Shown: piece by piece, positions 18,718 to 27,859 of the stretch
How positions within the stretch are numbered: position 1 is the first letter of the stretch
Layout: each line of letters opens with the position of its first letter
Source of the DNA: an uncultured Tenacibaculum sp.
GTDB lineage: Bacteria; Bacteroidota; Bacteroidia; Flavobacteriales; Flavobacteriaceae
Direction: 5' to 3'
DNA length: 64,000 bases
Assembly (NCBI GenBank): GCA_937922085.1
Contig: CAKZVD010000063.1
Coordinates: forward strand, 1 to 64,000
Program-made: the position numbers and the translations under genes
The notes under the pieces: model-generated
The model's database searches: none
Told to the model about the DNA's origin: nothing
Seen by the model: only the letters and a program-made list of their open reading frames with translations

Positions 18718-19299
18718 ATGCCAACATTAAGAGAACGAATTTGTAGATTTTTATGTAGAACACCAGAACCAACTAAACCAGAAACATTACTTACTTATAA
18801 AAAAGTGGTAAGTATGTTAAAAGAATATGACAACACTCGATTTGAGGTTTTAGTAAATGGTTTAGGTTTTGAAGACACTAGAGTAAATACATTTAATTTT
18901 GAAGAGTTGAAAAATTACATGGAATACACGCAAAAACTAGCTAAAAAAAAGAAAATTAAACTAAAAGGAATTAGCTTTATAAAAGGAGTGTATTCAAGTG
19001 AAAGTGCTCATAAAGATGATTTTATAGGCTATGAGAACTTAATGTATATGCCAACAGCAATGGTGAATGGAAAAGAGGTACTGGTAGATTTAATAAATTC
19101 TAAAGTAGGAAAAATAGTAACATTTAAAGAAATGCTAGAACGCTATGGTTATGAATGGCGTTATGACAATGTAAATAATTACAAAATGAAAGGGAAACAA
19201 AAAGAAGTAAAGATAGTAAAGGCTATGATGAAAGAACATGATGAGTTAAGTGGTACTGCAAATGTAACGAACATAGCACCTCCTTATGAATTACAATAA
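18718..19299 (+). CDS. Unknown cytoplasmic protein, first gene of a sensor cassette
   Basis: The track starts at a TTG (18685) that overlaps a likely promoter box; ATG at 18718 is preferred and gives 193 residues. The protein is lysine-rich with no signal peptide or membrane segment. It starts MPTLRERICRFLCRTPEP and has a mixed alpha/beta body with aromatic-rich YGYEWRYDNV near residue 145. No family is recognised. It is followed after 20 bases by a membrane protein, kinase and regulator, all on the same strand, which suggests a regulatory or output role for it. Confidence 0.7.
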   Translation: MPTLRERICRFLCRTPEPTKPETLLTYKKVVSMLKEYDNTRFEVLVNGLGFEDTRVNTFNFEELKNYMEYTQKLAKKKKIKLKGISFIKGVYSSESAHKDDFIGYENLMYMPTAMVNGKEVLVDLINSKVGKIVTFKEMLERYGYEWRYDNVNNYKMKGKQKEVKIVKAMMKEHDELSGTANVTNIAPPYELQ

Positions 19300-19319
19300 C
19301 ACATAATCAAACGTATTAA

Positions 19320-19931
19320 ATGCTAAATTTTTTTCCTTTAATTATTGTTTTTATTCAGCTTTCAACAGCTCTTATTGGATTAAACTTTTTAAGAAAAGTA
19401 AGGTCTACCTTTCTTATAAGTTTAGTGATTATATTTTGTTTGACAGCTATTGTTGAATTAGTAGGATTATATTACCTGAGCGTGAAAAAATCAAGCTATT
19501 TATTATATTTAATATACATCTTTTTTACTTTTAATTTAATAAGTTTTAGTTTCAGTTCAATAATAGAGGTTAAAAAAAAATATTTATTAATTGTTTTGCC
19601 ATTAATTTTTAATTTATGTTTTTTCTTCTTTTCATTAAAAGAATCTTTTTTTACTTTTATGATTATTGGTTCTTTGAATACCAGTATTTATGCTTTCTTA
19701 TATTTGAAACAATTATTACTTTCAGATGAGATTGTTAATTATAAAAAACTTTTACCTTTTTGGGTGTCAGTTGGTTTTTTGGTGTTTTATTTACCTTCAA
19801 TTCCTTTTTTTTATTTAATAAATTATATGTTTGATAGAGAGTTGTTTTTTATTACAAAGGTATTGACAGTGTTAATGAATTTATTTATAATTTATGGATT
19901 AATAACATGCAACAAGGAGGAGAAGTATTAA
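19320..19931 (+). CDS. Multi-pass membrane protein paired with a histidine kinase
   Basis: A 203-residue very hydrophobic protein with six or seven transmembrane segments and almost no soluble part. Its 3' end overlaps the kinase gene by 25 bases, so the two are translationally coupled. It probably forms the membrane input part of a split sensor, as the kinase itself has only one membrane segment. No family name can be given. Confidence 0.75.
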   Translation: MLNFFPLIIVFIQLSTALIGLNFLRKVRSTFLISLVIIFCLTAIVELVGLYYLSVKKSSYLLYLIYIFFTFNLISFSFSSIIEVKKKYLLIVLPLIFNLCFFFFSLKESFFTFMIIGSLNTSIYAFLYLKQLLLSDEIVNYKKLLPFWVSVGFLVFYLPSIPFFYLINYMFDRELFFITKVLTVLMNLFIIYGLITCNKEEKY

Positions 19932-20662
19932 TCATATCAACAATAATAATAGCACTAATTGTTATTTTTTTAATAGTATTATTTACTGTTTTTCAACGGC
20001 GTAAAAATCATTTGTTACAAGAAAAGGAAACAGAAAAAAAACGTTTTGAAACAGAAATAGCAGAAACACAAATAGAAATACGAGAAGAAACTTTACGTAA
20101 TATTAGCTGGGAGCTACACGATAATATAGGTCAACTTTTAACATTAGCTAAAATACAATTACAATATGCTACCTCAGAAAATATGGAAGAGGTTTCAGAA
20201 ACGATAAGTAAAAGTTTAAACGAAGTTCGTGCTTTATCTAAACTAATAAACCCAGAATTTCTTAAAAACATAAAATTAAGAGAAGCCTTACAATTAGAAA
20301 TAGAACGCTTTAATAGATTAAAGTTTATAGAAGCTTCTCTTTCTCTTGAAGGTGTAGAAAGAGAGATTGATAAAAAACATGAAATGATTTTGTTTAGAAT
20401 TTTACAAGAATTTTTCTCAAATACAATAAAACATGCTAAAGCTTCTAAATTAGAAGTTACTTTAACCTTTAAAGATAATATACTTACAATAAGTGCTAAA
20501 GATGATGGTGTAGGTTTTAAATCGGAAGATATAAGCAAAAAAGGAATAGGTTTGCAGAATATAAAAACAAGAGCAAAACTAATAAATGCCGAAGTAAATT
20601 TAGAATCAAAGCCAAATTATGGTACTATTTTAAATATTTATTACTATTTTTATAAAGTATAA
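19907..20662 (+). CDS. NarL/DegS-type sensor histidine kinase
   Basis: A 251-residue kinase with one N-terminal transmembrane helix (about 8-28), a short coiled-coil linker, a HisKA_3-type domain with WELHDNIGQ (His near residue 71) and a HATPase domain with EFFSNTIKHAKAS, DDGVGFK and GIGLQNIKTRA. There is no periplasmic sensor region, in line with sensing through the overlapping membrane protein gene upstream. Partner regulator begins 45 bases downstream. Confidence 0.9.
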   Translation: MQQGGEVLIISTIIIALIVIFLIVLFTVFQRRKNHLLQEKETEKKRFETEIAETQIEIREETLRNISWELHDNIGQLLTLAKIQLQYATSENMEEVSETISKSLNEVRALSKLINPEFLKNIKLREALQLEIERFNRLKFIEASLSLEGVEREIDKKHEMILFRILQEFFSNTIKHAKASKLEVTLTFKDNILTISAKDDGVGFKSEDISKKGIGLQNIKTRAKLINAEVNLESKPNYGTILNIYYYFYKV

Positions 20663-20707
20663 TCCCCTTATACAACAGTTATTTATTAATCTAACAATCA
20701 ATCGACT

Positions 20708-21352
20708 ATGAAGTATTCAGTTGTTGTGGTAGACGATCATACGTTATTATCACAGGCTATTGAAGGCATGGTTAATACGTTTGATAAGTTCAAAGTATTA
20801 TACACGTGTAAAAATGGGGGAGAAGTACAAGATAAGTTTAAAGCTTCACCCAGGAACATTCCTGATATTGTTCTGGTAGATGTTAATATGCCAGTAATGA
20901 ATGGAATAGAAACTACGGAATGGATTGTAGCAAATTATCCGAATGTTCATGTATTAGCTCTTTCTGTAGAAGATGCAGATGGCACTATCTTAAAAATGCT
21001 AAAAGCAGGTGCTATTGGTTATCTATTAAAAGATGCCCAAAAGGATGTATTAGAAAAGGCTTTGTTAGAAATTATCGAAAACGGTTTTTATCATACTAGA
21101 AATGTAACAAATCTTCTTTTAGATTCTGTTTCTGGTAAAGGAGGTAGAAGGCGTGTGAATTTCAAAGAAAACGAACTTAAATTTATGCGTTTAGCTTGTT
21201 CGCAATTAACGTATAAAGAAATTGCCGAAAAAATGTTTTTAAGTCCAAAAACGATAGACGGCTATAGAGATAGTTTATTTACGAAGCTAGATGTAAGAAA
21301 TAGGGTAGGTTTAGTAGTTTATGCAATTAAGAATAAAATTTTTACACCATAA
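20708..21352 (+). CDS. LuxR/NarL-family response regulator
   Basis: A 214-residue regulator: receiver domain with VVVVDDHTLL, phospho-acceptor Asp in IVLVDVNMPVMNG (near residue 58) and conserved Lys in GYLLKDAQ, then a C-terminal LuxR helix-turn-helix (about 148-212, LTYKEIAEKMFLSPKTIDGY). Partner of the kinase just upstream. Targets are unknown; the divergent DUF2589 operon and its own cassette are the nearest candidates. Confidence 0.92.
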   Translation: MKYSVVVVDDHTLLSQAIEGMVNTFDKFKVLYTCKNGGEVQDKFKASPRNIPDIVLVDVNMPVMNGIETTEWIVANYPNVHVLALSVEDADGTILKMLKAGAIGYLLKDAQKDVLEKALLEIIENGFYHTRNVTNLLLDSVSGKGGRRRVNFKENELKFMRLACSQLTYKEIAEKMFLSPKTIDGYRDSLFTKLDVRNRVGLVVYAIKNKIFTP

Positions 21353-21598
21353 AACTATTGAATAAATAACTACTATTTTAATTTTTGTGTTTAAATATCA
21401 GTTTTCGATAGCTTTATTAAGTTAAGTCGAAGTAGGATGCTTTGAAGTAATATTAAAAAGTAATTGAGCTGATATTGCCGGTCTTATAAGGTGTAATTTC
21501 TTTATTAAAAATTTAATAAAGGAGTTATCCTTGAAATATCTTTAAGTTTTAAATAAACACAAGAGTGCTTATAAGTTAGGTAATTCAATATTTATCGG

Positions 21599-21606
21599 TA
21601 AATTTG
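21599..21606 (+). promoter_or_regulatory. Candidate -7 box of the rbfA promoter
   Basis: TAAATTTG fits the Bacteroidota TAnnTTTG element. It ends only four bases before the rbfA ATG, so the transcript start would fall at or near the start codon. The upstream -33 part is a poor match (TTA rather than TTG). Confidence 0.5.
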
Positions 21607-21610
21607 CAGC

Positions 21611-22006
21611 ATGGAAGAAACGAACAGACAGCGAAAGATAGCAGGAGTATTACAGAAAGACTTAGTAGATGTTTTACAACGTGCTGCGCAAGATGGAATG
21701 AAAGGAGTGTTAATTTCTGTGTCAAAAGTATCTGTAACAGCAGATTTAGGAGTAGCAAAAGTATACTTAAGTGTTTTTCCGTCAGAAAAAAGAAAAGAAA
21801 TAATAGAAGGAGTAAAATTTAATACTACTTCTATTCGTTATGAAATGGCGCAAAGAACTAGAAATCAATTAAGAAGAATGCCAGAGTTGTTGTTCTTTGG
21901 AGATGATAGTTTAGATTATATTGAAGAGATTGATAAATCTTTAAATGGAGAAGATGAAAACCCAATTAAAAATCCAAAAATATTACCTCGTCGTCAAAAA
22001 AGATAA
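21611..22006 (+). CDS. rbfA: 30S ribosome-binding factor RbfA
   Basis: A 131-residue protein starting MEETNRQRKIAGVLQKDL, the typical RbfA N-terminus, with the KH-like core (VSVTADLGVAKVYLSVFPSE) and a basic, disordered tail (PRRQKR). RbfA helps mature the 5' end of 16S rRNA and supports cold-shock growth. The start is fixed by family similarity. The lolC/E-like permease gene follows 42 bases later on the same strand, so they probably form an operon. Confidence 0.93.
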   Translation: MEETNRQRKIAGVLQKDLVDVLQRAAQDGMKGVLISVSKVSVTADLGVAKVYLSVFPSEKRKEIIEGVKFNTTSIRYEMAQRTRNQLRRMPELLFFGDDSLDYIEEIDKSLNGEDENPIKNPKILPRRQKR

Positions 22007-22048
22007 CCAATAATAATTATTACATTGCCATTACTAATTTGGTAACGA

Positions 22049-23257
22049 TTGAATTTTCCATTATACATAGCAAAAAGATACTTACGACCTAAGAATAGTA
22101 CTAACGCCATAAATATTATTACTGTAATAGCCATGTTCGGTGTTATAGTAGGGGCGATCGTATTATTTATTATACTATCAGGTTTTTCTGGTTTACGAAC
22201 TTTTAGCTATTCTTTGCTAAATACATCTGACCCAGATATTAAAATTACTACAGCAAAAGGTAAGTCGTTTAATTATACTTCTAAAATAGATGAAGAACTA
22301 CTATCAAATACAAATATTGCTTCTTTTTCTAAAGTAGTAGAAGAACGTGTTTTTCTAAAATACAAAGATAAAGATCATACTGCTTATATAAAAGGAGTTG
22401 ATACGAATTATAAAGACATCATTAAAATTGATTCTTCTTTTTTTTGGGCAGGTTCTTGGATAGATCCAGAATTTAAAAATACAGCAGTAGTTGGTGTAGG
22501 TATTATGGCTAAATTGTCTAACCTTTCTAGATTAGAGTTTGTAAATCCGCTGCAAATTTATGTACCTAAGCCAGGTAAAGGGTATCTAAATCCCAATAAT
22601 GCATTTAACAGTGTTAAAACTCAAATAATTGGTGTTTATAGAGGTAGAGAAGATTTTCATAGTAAATATGTGTTTACAGAATTAGAAGTAGCTCAACAAC
22701 TATTGAATTATGAACCAGAAAAAATAACAGGTGTTGAAATAAAGTTACGGAATAATGATAAGCCAAATGAAGAGGTAACAGTTTTAAAAAATGCTTTAGG
22801 AAAAGATTACATTGTACAAACAAGAATAGAGCTGAATGCTTTAATTCATAAAGTAATTAATACAGAAAATTTCGTTTCTTATTTAATTTTTACACTTATA
22901 GTAGTTATTGCATTGTTCAATATTGTGGGAGCTATTATAATGATGATTATGGATAAACGGAAAAATTTAAAAACATTGTTAAACTTAGGAGCTAGTTTAA
23001 AAGAAGTGAAACAAATATTTGTTTTACAAGGTTTTTTGTTAGTTTTAATAGGATTAGGTGTTGGTTTGTTTTTAGGAGTTGTCTTAATATTTTTACAACA
23101 AAAATTTAAATGGTTTAATATTGCTCCAGGAATACCTTATCCTGTAGAATTTCATTGGAGTAATTTAATGATAGTTGCTTTAACTATTATTGTTCTAGGG
23201 TTTTTAGCTTCTAAAATAGCCGGAAGTAGAATCTCTAAAGAATTTATAGAAGATTAA
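22049..23257 (+). CDS. LolC/LolE-like ABC transporter permease
   Basis: A 402-residue membrane protein of the MacB/FtsX family with the lipoprotein-release N-terminus FPLYIAKRYLRPKN, one transmembrane helix, a periplasmic MacB_PCD-like domain (about 50-260) and three C-terminal membrane helices (about 275-395). It likely works with an ATPase encoded elsewhere to extract lipoproteins to the outer membrane. The start codon is TTG at 22049; no usable in-frame ATG lies before the first helix, and the family N-terminus begins right there. Confidence 0.88.
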   Translation: MNFPLYIAKRYLRPKNSTNAINIITVIAMFGVIVGAIVLFIILSGFSGLRTFSYSLLNTSDPDIKITTAKGKSFNYTSKIDEELLSNTNIASFSKVVEERVFLKYKDKDHTAYIKGVDTNYKDIIKIDSSFFWAGSWIDPEFKNTAVVGVGIMAKLSNLSRLEFVNPLQIYVPKPGKGYLNPNNAFNSVKTQIIGVYRGREDFHSKYVFTELEVAQQLLNYEPEKITGVEIKLRNNDKPNEEVTVLKNALGKDYIVQTRIELNALIHKVINTENFVSYLIFTLIVVIALFNIVGAIIMMIMDKRKNLKTLLNLGASLKEVKQIFVLQGFLLVLIGLGVGLFLGVVLIFLQQKFKWFNIAPGIPYPVEFHWSNLMIVALTIIVLGFLASKIAGSRISKEFIED

Positions 23258-23686
23258 AAGAAAAAGTAAAAATGAGGAACAATTGTTAAAATAGTTTCTT
23301 GAATTGGGATTATTCTAATTACTTTCATGAGATATTGTAAATGTTTCTTTTTAGTGACCTCCGCCGTTACATCGAGATTTACTTTATGTTTCATTTATAC
23401 TATCAAAAAGTTGTTTCTTTATTAATAGTAACAATTTACTCATTTTTACTTACACTATTATGACACCTTAATTTCTAAAAAGTCACAATTAATATTAATA
23501 TATACAAATATAAAGTGTTTACTGTGTGTGTTTTATATAGAAATAAGCATAAATAGTGTAAAAAGAAGAAAAGGTAAAGTGTTTATTTGTAGTTGATTAA
23601 GGCGTACGGTGAAACTAATATTAAATTTAGATAATACTTAATTTATAAGAGAATGTGTTTTTTGAAAAGAGAAAGTTATATTTTAA
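23258..23686. other. Intergenic region without recognised features
   Basis: About 430 AT-rich bases between convergent genes. I see no ORF with coding character, no strong hairpin and no repeat matching other parts of the window. Confidence 0.5.
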
Positions 23687-24169
23687 TTATTCCTTTGAAC
23701 TATTAATATGAATGATTATTGGTTTTTTAGCATCTTTATCTCTTTTTGAACAACCAAATAAACCAATAGTAACATCATTAGGAGAGGTTTTACTTAATTC
23801 ATTAGGGTTTACATAAGTATACATTCCATATCCATGACCAGAAACTATCCAACCTGTGGTTTTATTTAAAGTGATAACATTAAAATCACCGGCAGAGCCA
23901 CCAGGTGATACAGGTCCAAACTCTTTCATTAATTTAATAGCTTCTTCTTCAATATTAATAACTTTTGTTACATCATCAAATATAATATATGTACCATTTT
24001 GAAATAAAACCCAATCTTTAAATTTAGGATTAATGGCAAGCTTAACATTTTCAAGTAAAGATTTTTGTATTGTATTTTTAGAAACAATAGTAGAACTCTT
24101 TTCTTTTTTGTTATTATCACAACTAAAAAAGAATAAAAATGTTGTTAGAATAATGATTCCTTTTTTCAT
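23687..24169 (-). CDS. Lipoprotein of unknown function
   Basis: A 160-residue protein with a lipoprotein signal peptide (FLFFFSCDNN, Cys near residue 17). The mature domain has conserved-looking VLFQNGTYIIF and a glycine-rich GPVSPGGSAGDFN turn, then TGWIVSGHGYGMYTYV. I recognise no family. It stands alone, on the opposite strand from the permease gene and 118 bases after the dus gene start region ends, so it is probably transcribed by itself. Confidence 0.7.
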   Translation of the reverse strand: MKKGIIILTTFLFFFSCDNNKKEKSSTIVSKNTIQKSLLENVKLAINPKFKDWVLFQNGTYIIFDDVTKVINIEEEAIKLMKEFGPVSPGGSAGDFNVITLNKTTGWIVSGHGYGMYTYVNPNELSKTSPNDVTIGLFGCSKRDKDAKKPIIIHINSSKE

Positions 24170-24287
24170 GGAGTTGTTTTTAATTATAAAACCCTAACTA
24201 AGAGTTAAACTCGTTAAAGTTTACCTTTTGTAAATAGGGAATAGAAAAACTTATAGCAATCTACTATCTTGGATCGAAATAACTCAT

Positions 24288-25289
24288 TTAACGAATCTCA
24301 GGAATAATACTATCACCAAATTTAGATTCAATTTCATTTAAAGCAGCAAATACATCTACAGAATCATCAGAAGTAACTAGTTTCATTCTATGTTCTTTAA
24401 AATGTGGAATTCCTTTAAAGTAATTGGTGTAATGCCTTCTAGTTTCTACAACTCCTAAACGTTCACCTTTCCAGTCAATAGACATTTGTAAATGTCTTCT
24501 GGCTACTTGTACACGTTCAGCAATACTTGGTTTTGGTAAATATTCGCCAGTTTTAAAATAATGTTTAATTTCATTAAAAAACCAAGGATAACCAATAGCA
24601 GCACGACCAATCATACAGCCATCTAAGCCATAACTATCGCGCATTTCCATTGCTTTTTCAGGTGAATTTACATCTCCATTTCCAAAAACAGGAATGTGCA
24701 TTCTAGGGTTATTCTTTACCTCTGCAATAGGTTTCCAATTAGCATTTCCTTTATACATTTGGGCACGAGTACGACCATGAATAGAAATTGCTTTACAACC
24801 AACATCTTGCAACCTTTCAGCCACTTCTACAATACGAATAGAACTATCATCCCAACCTAATCGAGTTTTAACTGTAATAGGTAAATTAGTATGCTTTACC
24901 ATTGCTTCAGTAAGCTTTACCATTAAATCAATATCCTTTAAAATACCAGCTCCTGCACCTTTAGAAACTACTTTTTTAACAGGGCAACCAAAATTAATGT
25001 CTATAATATCTGGTTTTGTTTTTTCAACAATTTCTACAGAACGAAGCATCGAATCTATATTAGCACCAAATATTTGAATACCTACAGGACGTTCTTTCTC
25101 GTAAATATCTAATTTAATTACACTTTTAGCAGCATCACGAATTAAGCCTTCAGAAGAAATAAACTCAGTGTATACTACATCTGCACCATTTTCTTTACAT
25201 AAAGCCCTAAAAGGCGGATCACTTACATCTTCCATTGGAGCCAATAATAATGGGAAATCCGGAAGTTCTATATTATCTATCTTTACCAC
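24288..25289 (-). CDS. dusB: tRNA-dihydrouridine synthase (DusB-like)
   Basis: A 333-residue flavoenzyme with the Dus signature LLAPMEDVSDPPFRALC at the N-terminus, INFGCPVKKV (catalytic Cys near residue 100), VKTRLGWDD and the FMN-binding GNGDVNS and GCMIGRAAIGYPW motifs. It reduces specific uridines of tRNA to dihydrouridine. Length is normal for the family. The DusB subgroup is the usual one in Bacteroidota, though the exact subgroup is inferred. Confidence 0.9.
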   Translation of the reverse strand: MVKIDNIELPDFPLLLAPMEDVSDPPFRALCKENGADVVYTEFISSEGLIRDAAKSVIKLDIYEKERPVGIQIFGANIDSMLRSVEIVEKTKPDIIDINFGCPVKKVVSKGAGAGILKDIDLMVKLTEAMVKHTNLPITVKTRLGWDDSSIRIVEVAERLQDVGCKAISIHGRTRAQMYKGNANWKPIAEVKNNPRMHIPVFGNGDVNSPEKAMEMRDSYGLDGCMIGRAAIGYPWFFNEIKHYFKTGEYLPKPSIAERVQVARRHLQMSIDWKGERLGVVETRRHYTNYFKGIPHFKEHRMKLVTSDDSVDVFAALNEIESKFGDSIIPEIR

Positions 25290-25339
25290 GAGGCAAAGTT
25301 AAGTTTTTTATTTATTTGAGAAAAGAGATAAGTTAAAGC

Positions 25340-26443
25340 CTAATTTTCTGCATCTAAAATTTTATCTACAATAGTAAAATACTGATTTTCACTAGTGTCG
25401 TAACCAAATCCCATATAATACAACATGTCCATTTTTGTTTTGTGAGCAATTACCATATTACGTTTTGGTATTACAGTAATATATTGCCCACCATAACCGC
25501 GAGCTGTATAAGCACCTTTAACATCAGGATTATTATTAAGGTTTTCAAATAACCACCACATATGACTATAAGAGAATTGGAAAGGGCTTTTATTAGTTAA
25601 GTTATATCTTTTATTTACGGTGTCTTTTGGAGTGGTAGTGGTGGTAGTTTTCTGTATCCATTCTTTAGAAACCAATTGTTTTCCATTCCATGATCCATTA
25701 TTTAACATTAATTGACCAATTTTAGCCATGTCTCTAGTAGATAAATACATATGATAGGCAGAATACCTAGATTTATCTTTGTTTGCAGATCTTCTTTGGT
25801 TTTTTATATTCCAATCTTGAAAACCTAAAGGTTTTGCTAATTGTGTTTCTAATTCTTCATATACTGTATTTCCTGTTTTGGTTTCAAGAATATGACCCGC
25901 TACATTATAATCCCAATTATTATATAAAAAGTATTCACCTGGTTTTACACTTCCTCTTTCAAGCACATTAGCTATATCATAACCACCGTTAGCAGGAATG
26001 TGAAAAACACCAGAACGTGCATTAACAATATGATTAACGGTAGCTGTTTTTTCTATCTCTAGTAAACCGTCATCCTCATCAATACCAATATCTCCAATAG
26101 TTTCTTCTAAATCAATGATTCCATTTTCAACATGTTTTCCATACAACATACTTAAAATACTTTTTCTGCAAGAAGCCAAATAACTTACTTCTTTTATGTC
26201 TCCATATGAATATGTTATTTTTCCGTCTTTTAAAACTAATAACCCTGTAGTTGCCGATTTTTCTTTTAAGTGTTTTGTTAATGCATTTATTTTATCTGTA
26301 TTAAAATTTTGAGTCTTCGATATTTCAAAAGGAGTTCCTTTAAAACTACCAGCACGCATATAAAAGAATTTATAATAAGGAATAAGAATGCTTATTATGA
26401 TTAGAGAAATAACTACAATTAGAATCTTAACTTTTTTACTCAT
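25340..26443 (-). CDS. Serine hydrolase of the class C beta-lactamase family
   Basis: A 367-residue protein with an N-terminal membrane anchor or signal (about 5-27) and a beta-lactamase-like domain. The catalytic SxxK is SCRK near residue 91, the second motif is YNNWDYN near 172, and a late GGQYI stretch follows. It probably acts in the periplasm as an esterase or peptidase; a true beta-lactamase role is unlikely. A related truncated-by-window gene is at 63222. No operon partner. Confidence 0.85.
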   Translation of the reverse strand: MSKKVKILIVVISLIIISILIPYYKFFYMRAGSFKGTPFEISKTQNFNTDKINALTKHLKEKSATTGLLVLKDGKITYSYGDIKEVSYLASCRKSILSMLYGKHVENGIIDLEETIGDIGIDEDDGLLEIEKTATVNHIVNARSGVFHIPANGGYDIANVLERGSVKPGEYFLYNNWDYNVAGHILETKTGNTVYEELETQLAKPLGFQDWNIKNQRRSANKDKSRYSAYHMYLSTRDMAKIGQLMLNNGSWNGKQLVSKEWIQKTTTTTTPKDTVNKRYNLTNKSPFQFSYSHMWWLFENLNNNPDVKGAYTARGYGGQYITVIPKRNMVIAHKTKMDMLYYMGFGYDTSENQYFTIVDKILDAEN

Positions 26444-26530
26444 GTTTTTATGTCTTAAGTTTATTGTAGTACAAAGAATCTGTTTTTTATTAAGTTAGCC
26501 CACTTATAACGTGTTTTGAGAGTAAATAAA

Positions 26531-27667
26531 TTAACTTTTAAGGGTGTTTATAAATTCTTTAGGAGAAATACCTACTTGTTTTTTGAATATCCTATAAAAA
26601 CTAGCTTCAGAGTTGAACCCACACTCTAGTGCAATTCCAAGAATAGATAACTGTTTTAAATTAGCTTCTTGTAATTTAGATTTTACTTCTTCAACTCTAT
26701 ATTCATTAATTAACTCTCTAAAACTTTTATTAAATTGAGTATTGATTATTTGAGATACTTGACGTTGATTTATATTAATTTTTTTAGAAAAATATTTAAT
26801 AGAAAGAGTAGGCATTAAAAAGAGTTTATCTTCTTCTAGTGCTTTTTTAATGGCTTTATTAATTTTATTGGAAAGTTCTAAATTAAGTTGTTCAGCTTTT
26901 TTAGGGAGGTTATTGTTTTGTGTTATTGAAATTTCATAATGAGGCTGTTTGTACCCCATGAAACCTAAATAATAAATTAAAAAAGCTAAAAAGATATTAA
27001 ACAATTGCCAAGGTATGAGTGTATGTTCTCTTAAGTTGAACAAGGGATTTCCTATAAGGTTTATTGATACTAGAATGCCTAAAATAGCAAAAAGAGAAAA
27101 TACATTCTTTAACCAGTTAAAACTAGGATATGTATTGTCTGATGTAGTGTTGTTTAACCATTTTTTGTATTCTAATAATTTAAAATACCCTAAAGATATG
27201 TAGATAATTAAAGAAAGAAAACCTAAATAGTCTTCAATTCTTTTTATAAGATTGAAATGTAGTAAATTGGCTAAAGCATCTTTTTGGGCTAAATCTGTAG
27301 TGCTAATTGCTAAAAAATAAACTACAAAGGCATAAGTTTGAGATATGGTAAAAGGTAAGAAATGTATAAAGTGTTTTCGTTTAAAATTAAAAGTATTGTT
27401 AAGTAAATAAATAACAAAAAAATACATTAAAGGCCCAGTAACTACTTCAACTGCATTTGGAAAATATTTTATAAAGTGTGTTTCCCATAAGTTAAGAGTG
27501 TGCCAAAGAGTTTTAAGACTTAAAAAACAGAAAGAAATAATACCTAAAGCTAAAAAACGATTACTGCGCCTGTTTTTTTTAGAAATAAGTAGTAAAAAGC
27601 TGGTTATAAAACCTTGAACAATTCCGATAATAATTAAAAGATTATAAAGTGTAAACTGATTTTGCAT
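26531..27667 (-). CDS. Membrane-bound AraC-family transcriptional regulator
   Basis: A 378-residue protein. About 230 residues form seven hydrophobic segments, then a linker leads to a C-terminal AraC helix-turn-helix pair (about 275-378) with INQRQVSQIINTQFNKSF and GFNSEASFYRIFKKQVG. This membrane-plus-AraC layout is common in Flavobacteriia and suggests a one-component membrane sensor. Divergent gene at 27860 could be a target, as they are separated by about 190 bases. Confidence 0.88.
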   Translation of the reverse strand: MQNQFTLYNLLIIIGIVQGFITSFLLLISKKNRRSNRFLALGIISFCFLSLKTLWHTLNLWETHFIKYFPNAVEVVTGPLMYFFVIYLLNNTFNFKRKHFIHFLPFTISQTYAFVVYFLAISTTDLAQKDALANLLHFNLIKRIEDYLGFLSLIIYISLGYFKLLEYKKWLNNTTSDNTYPSFNWLKNVFSLFAILGILVSINLIGNPLFNLREHTLIPWQLFNIFLAFLIYYLGFMGYKQPHYEISITQNNNLPKKAEQLNLELSNKINKAIKKALEEDKLFLMPTLSIKYFSKKININQRQVSQIINTQFNKSFRELINEYRVEEVKSKLQEANLKQLSILGIALECGFNSEASFYRIFKKQVGISPKEFINTLKS

Positions 27668-27859
27668 ATTTTAAAGACTATCAATTTGTTGTGAAATTAC
27701 AGTTTTATAAGTTTATTTTGGTTATTAAATAAAGATTAAGGAAAGATAAAAAAGCACTAAAATTAGTTTATCAATTTCAATATTTTTAAGATTGTATTTT
27801 TAATAATTTATATTACAATAATAACTAGTTTTTGCTAAATACAGAAAAGCATATAATAG

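Noticed and set aside
21500-21530. Perfect hairpin CTTTATTAAA..TTTAATAAAG as a terminator
   Set aside because: Very AT-rich stem with no T run after it; it could arise by chance.
21604-21822. 72-residue ORF overlapping rbfA
   Set aside because: Shadow frame of rbfA with no protein-like character.
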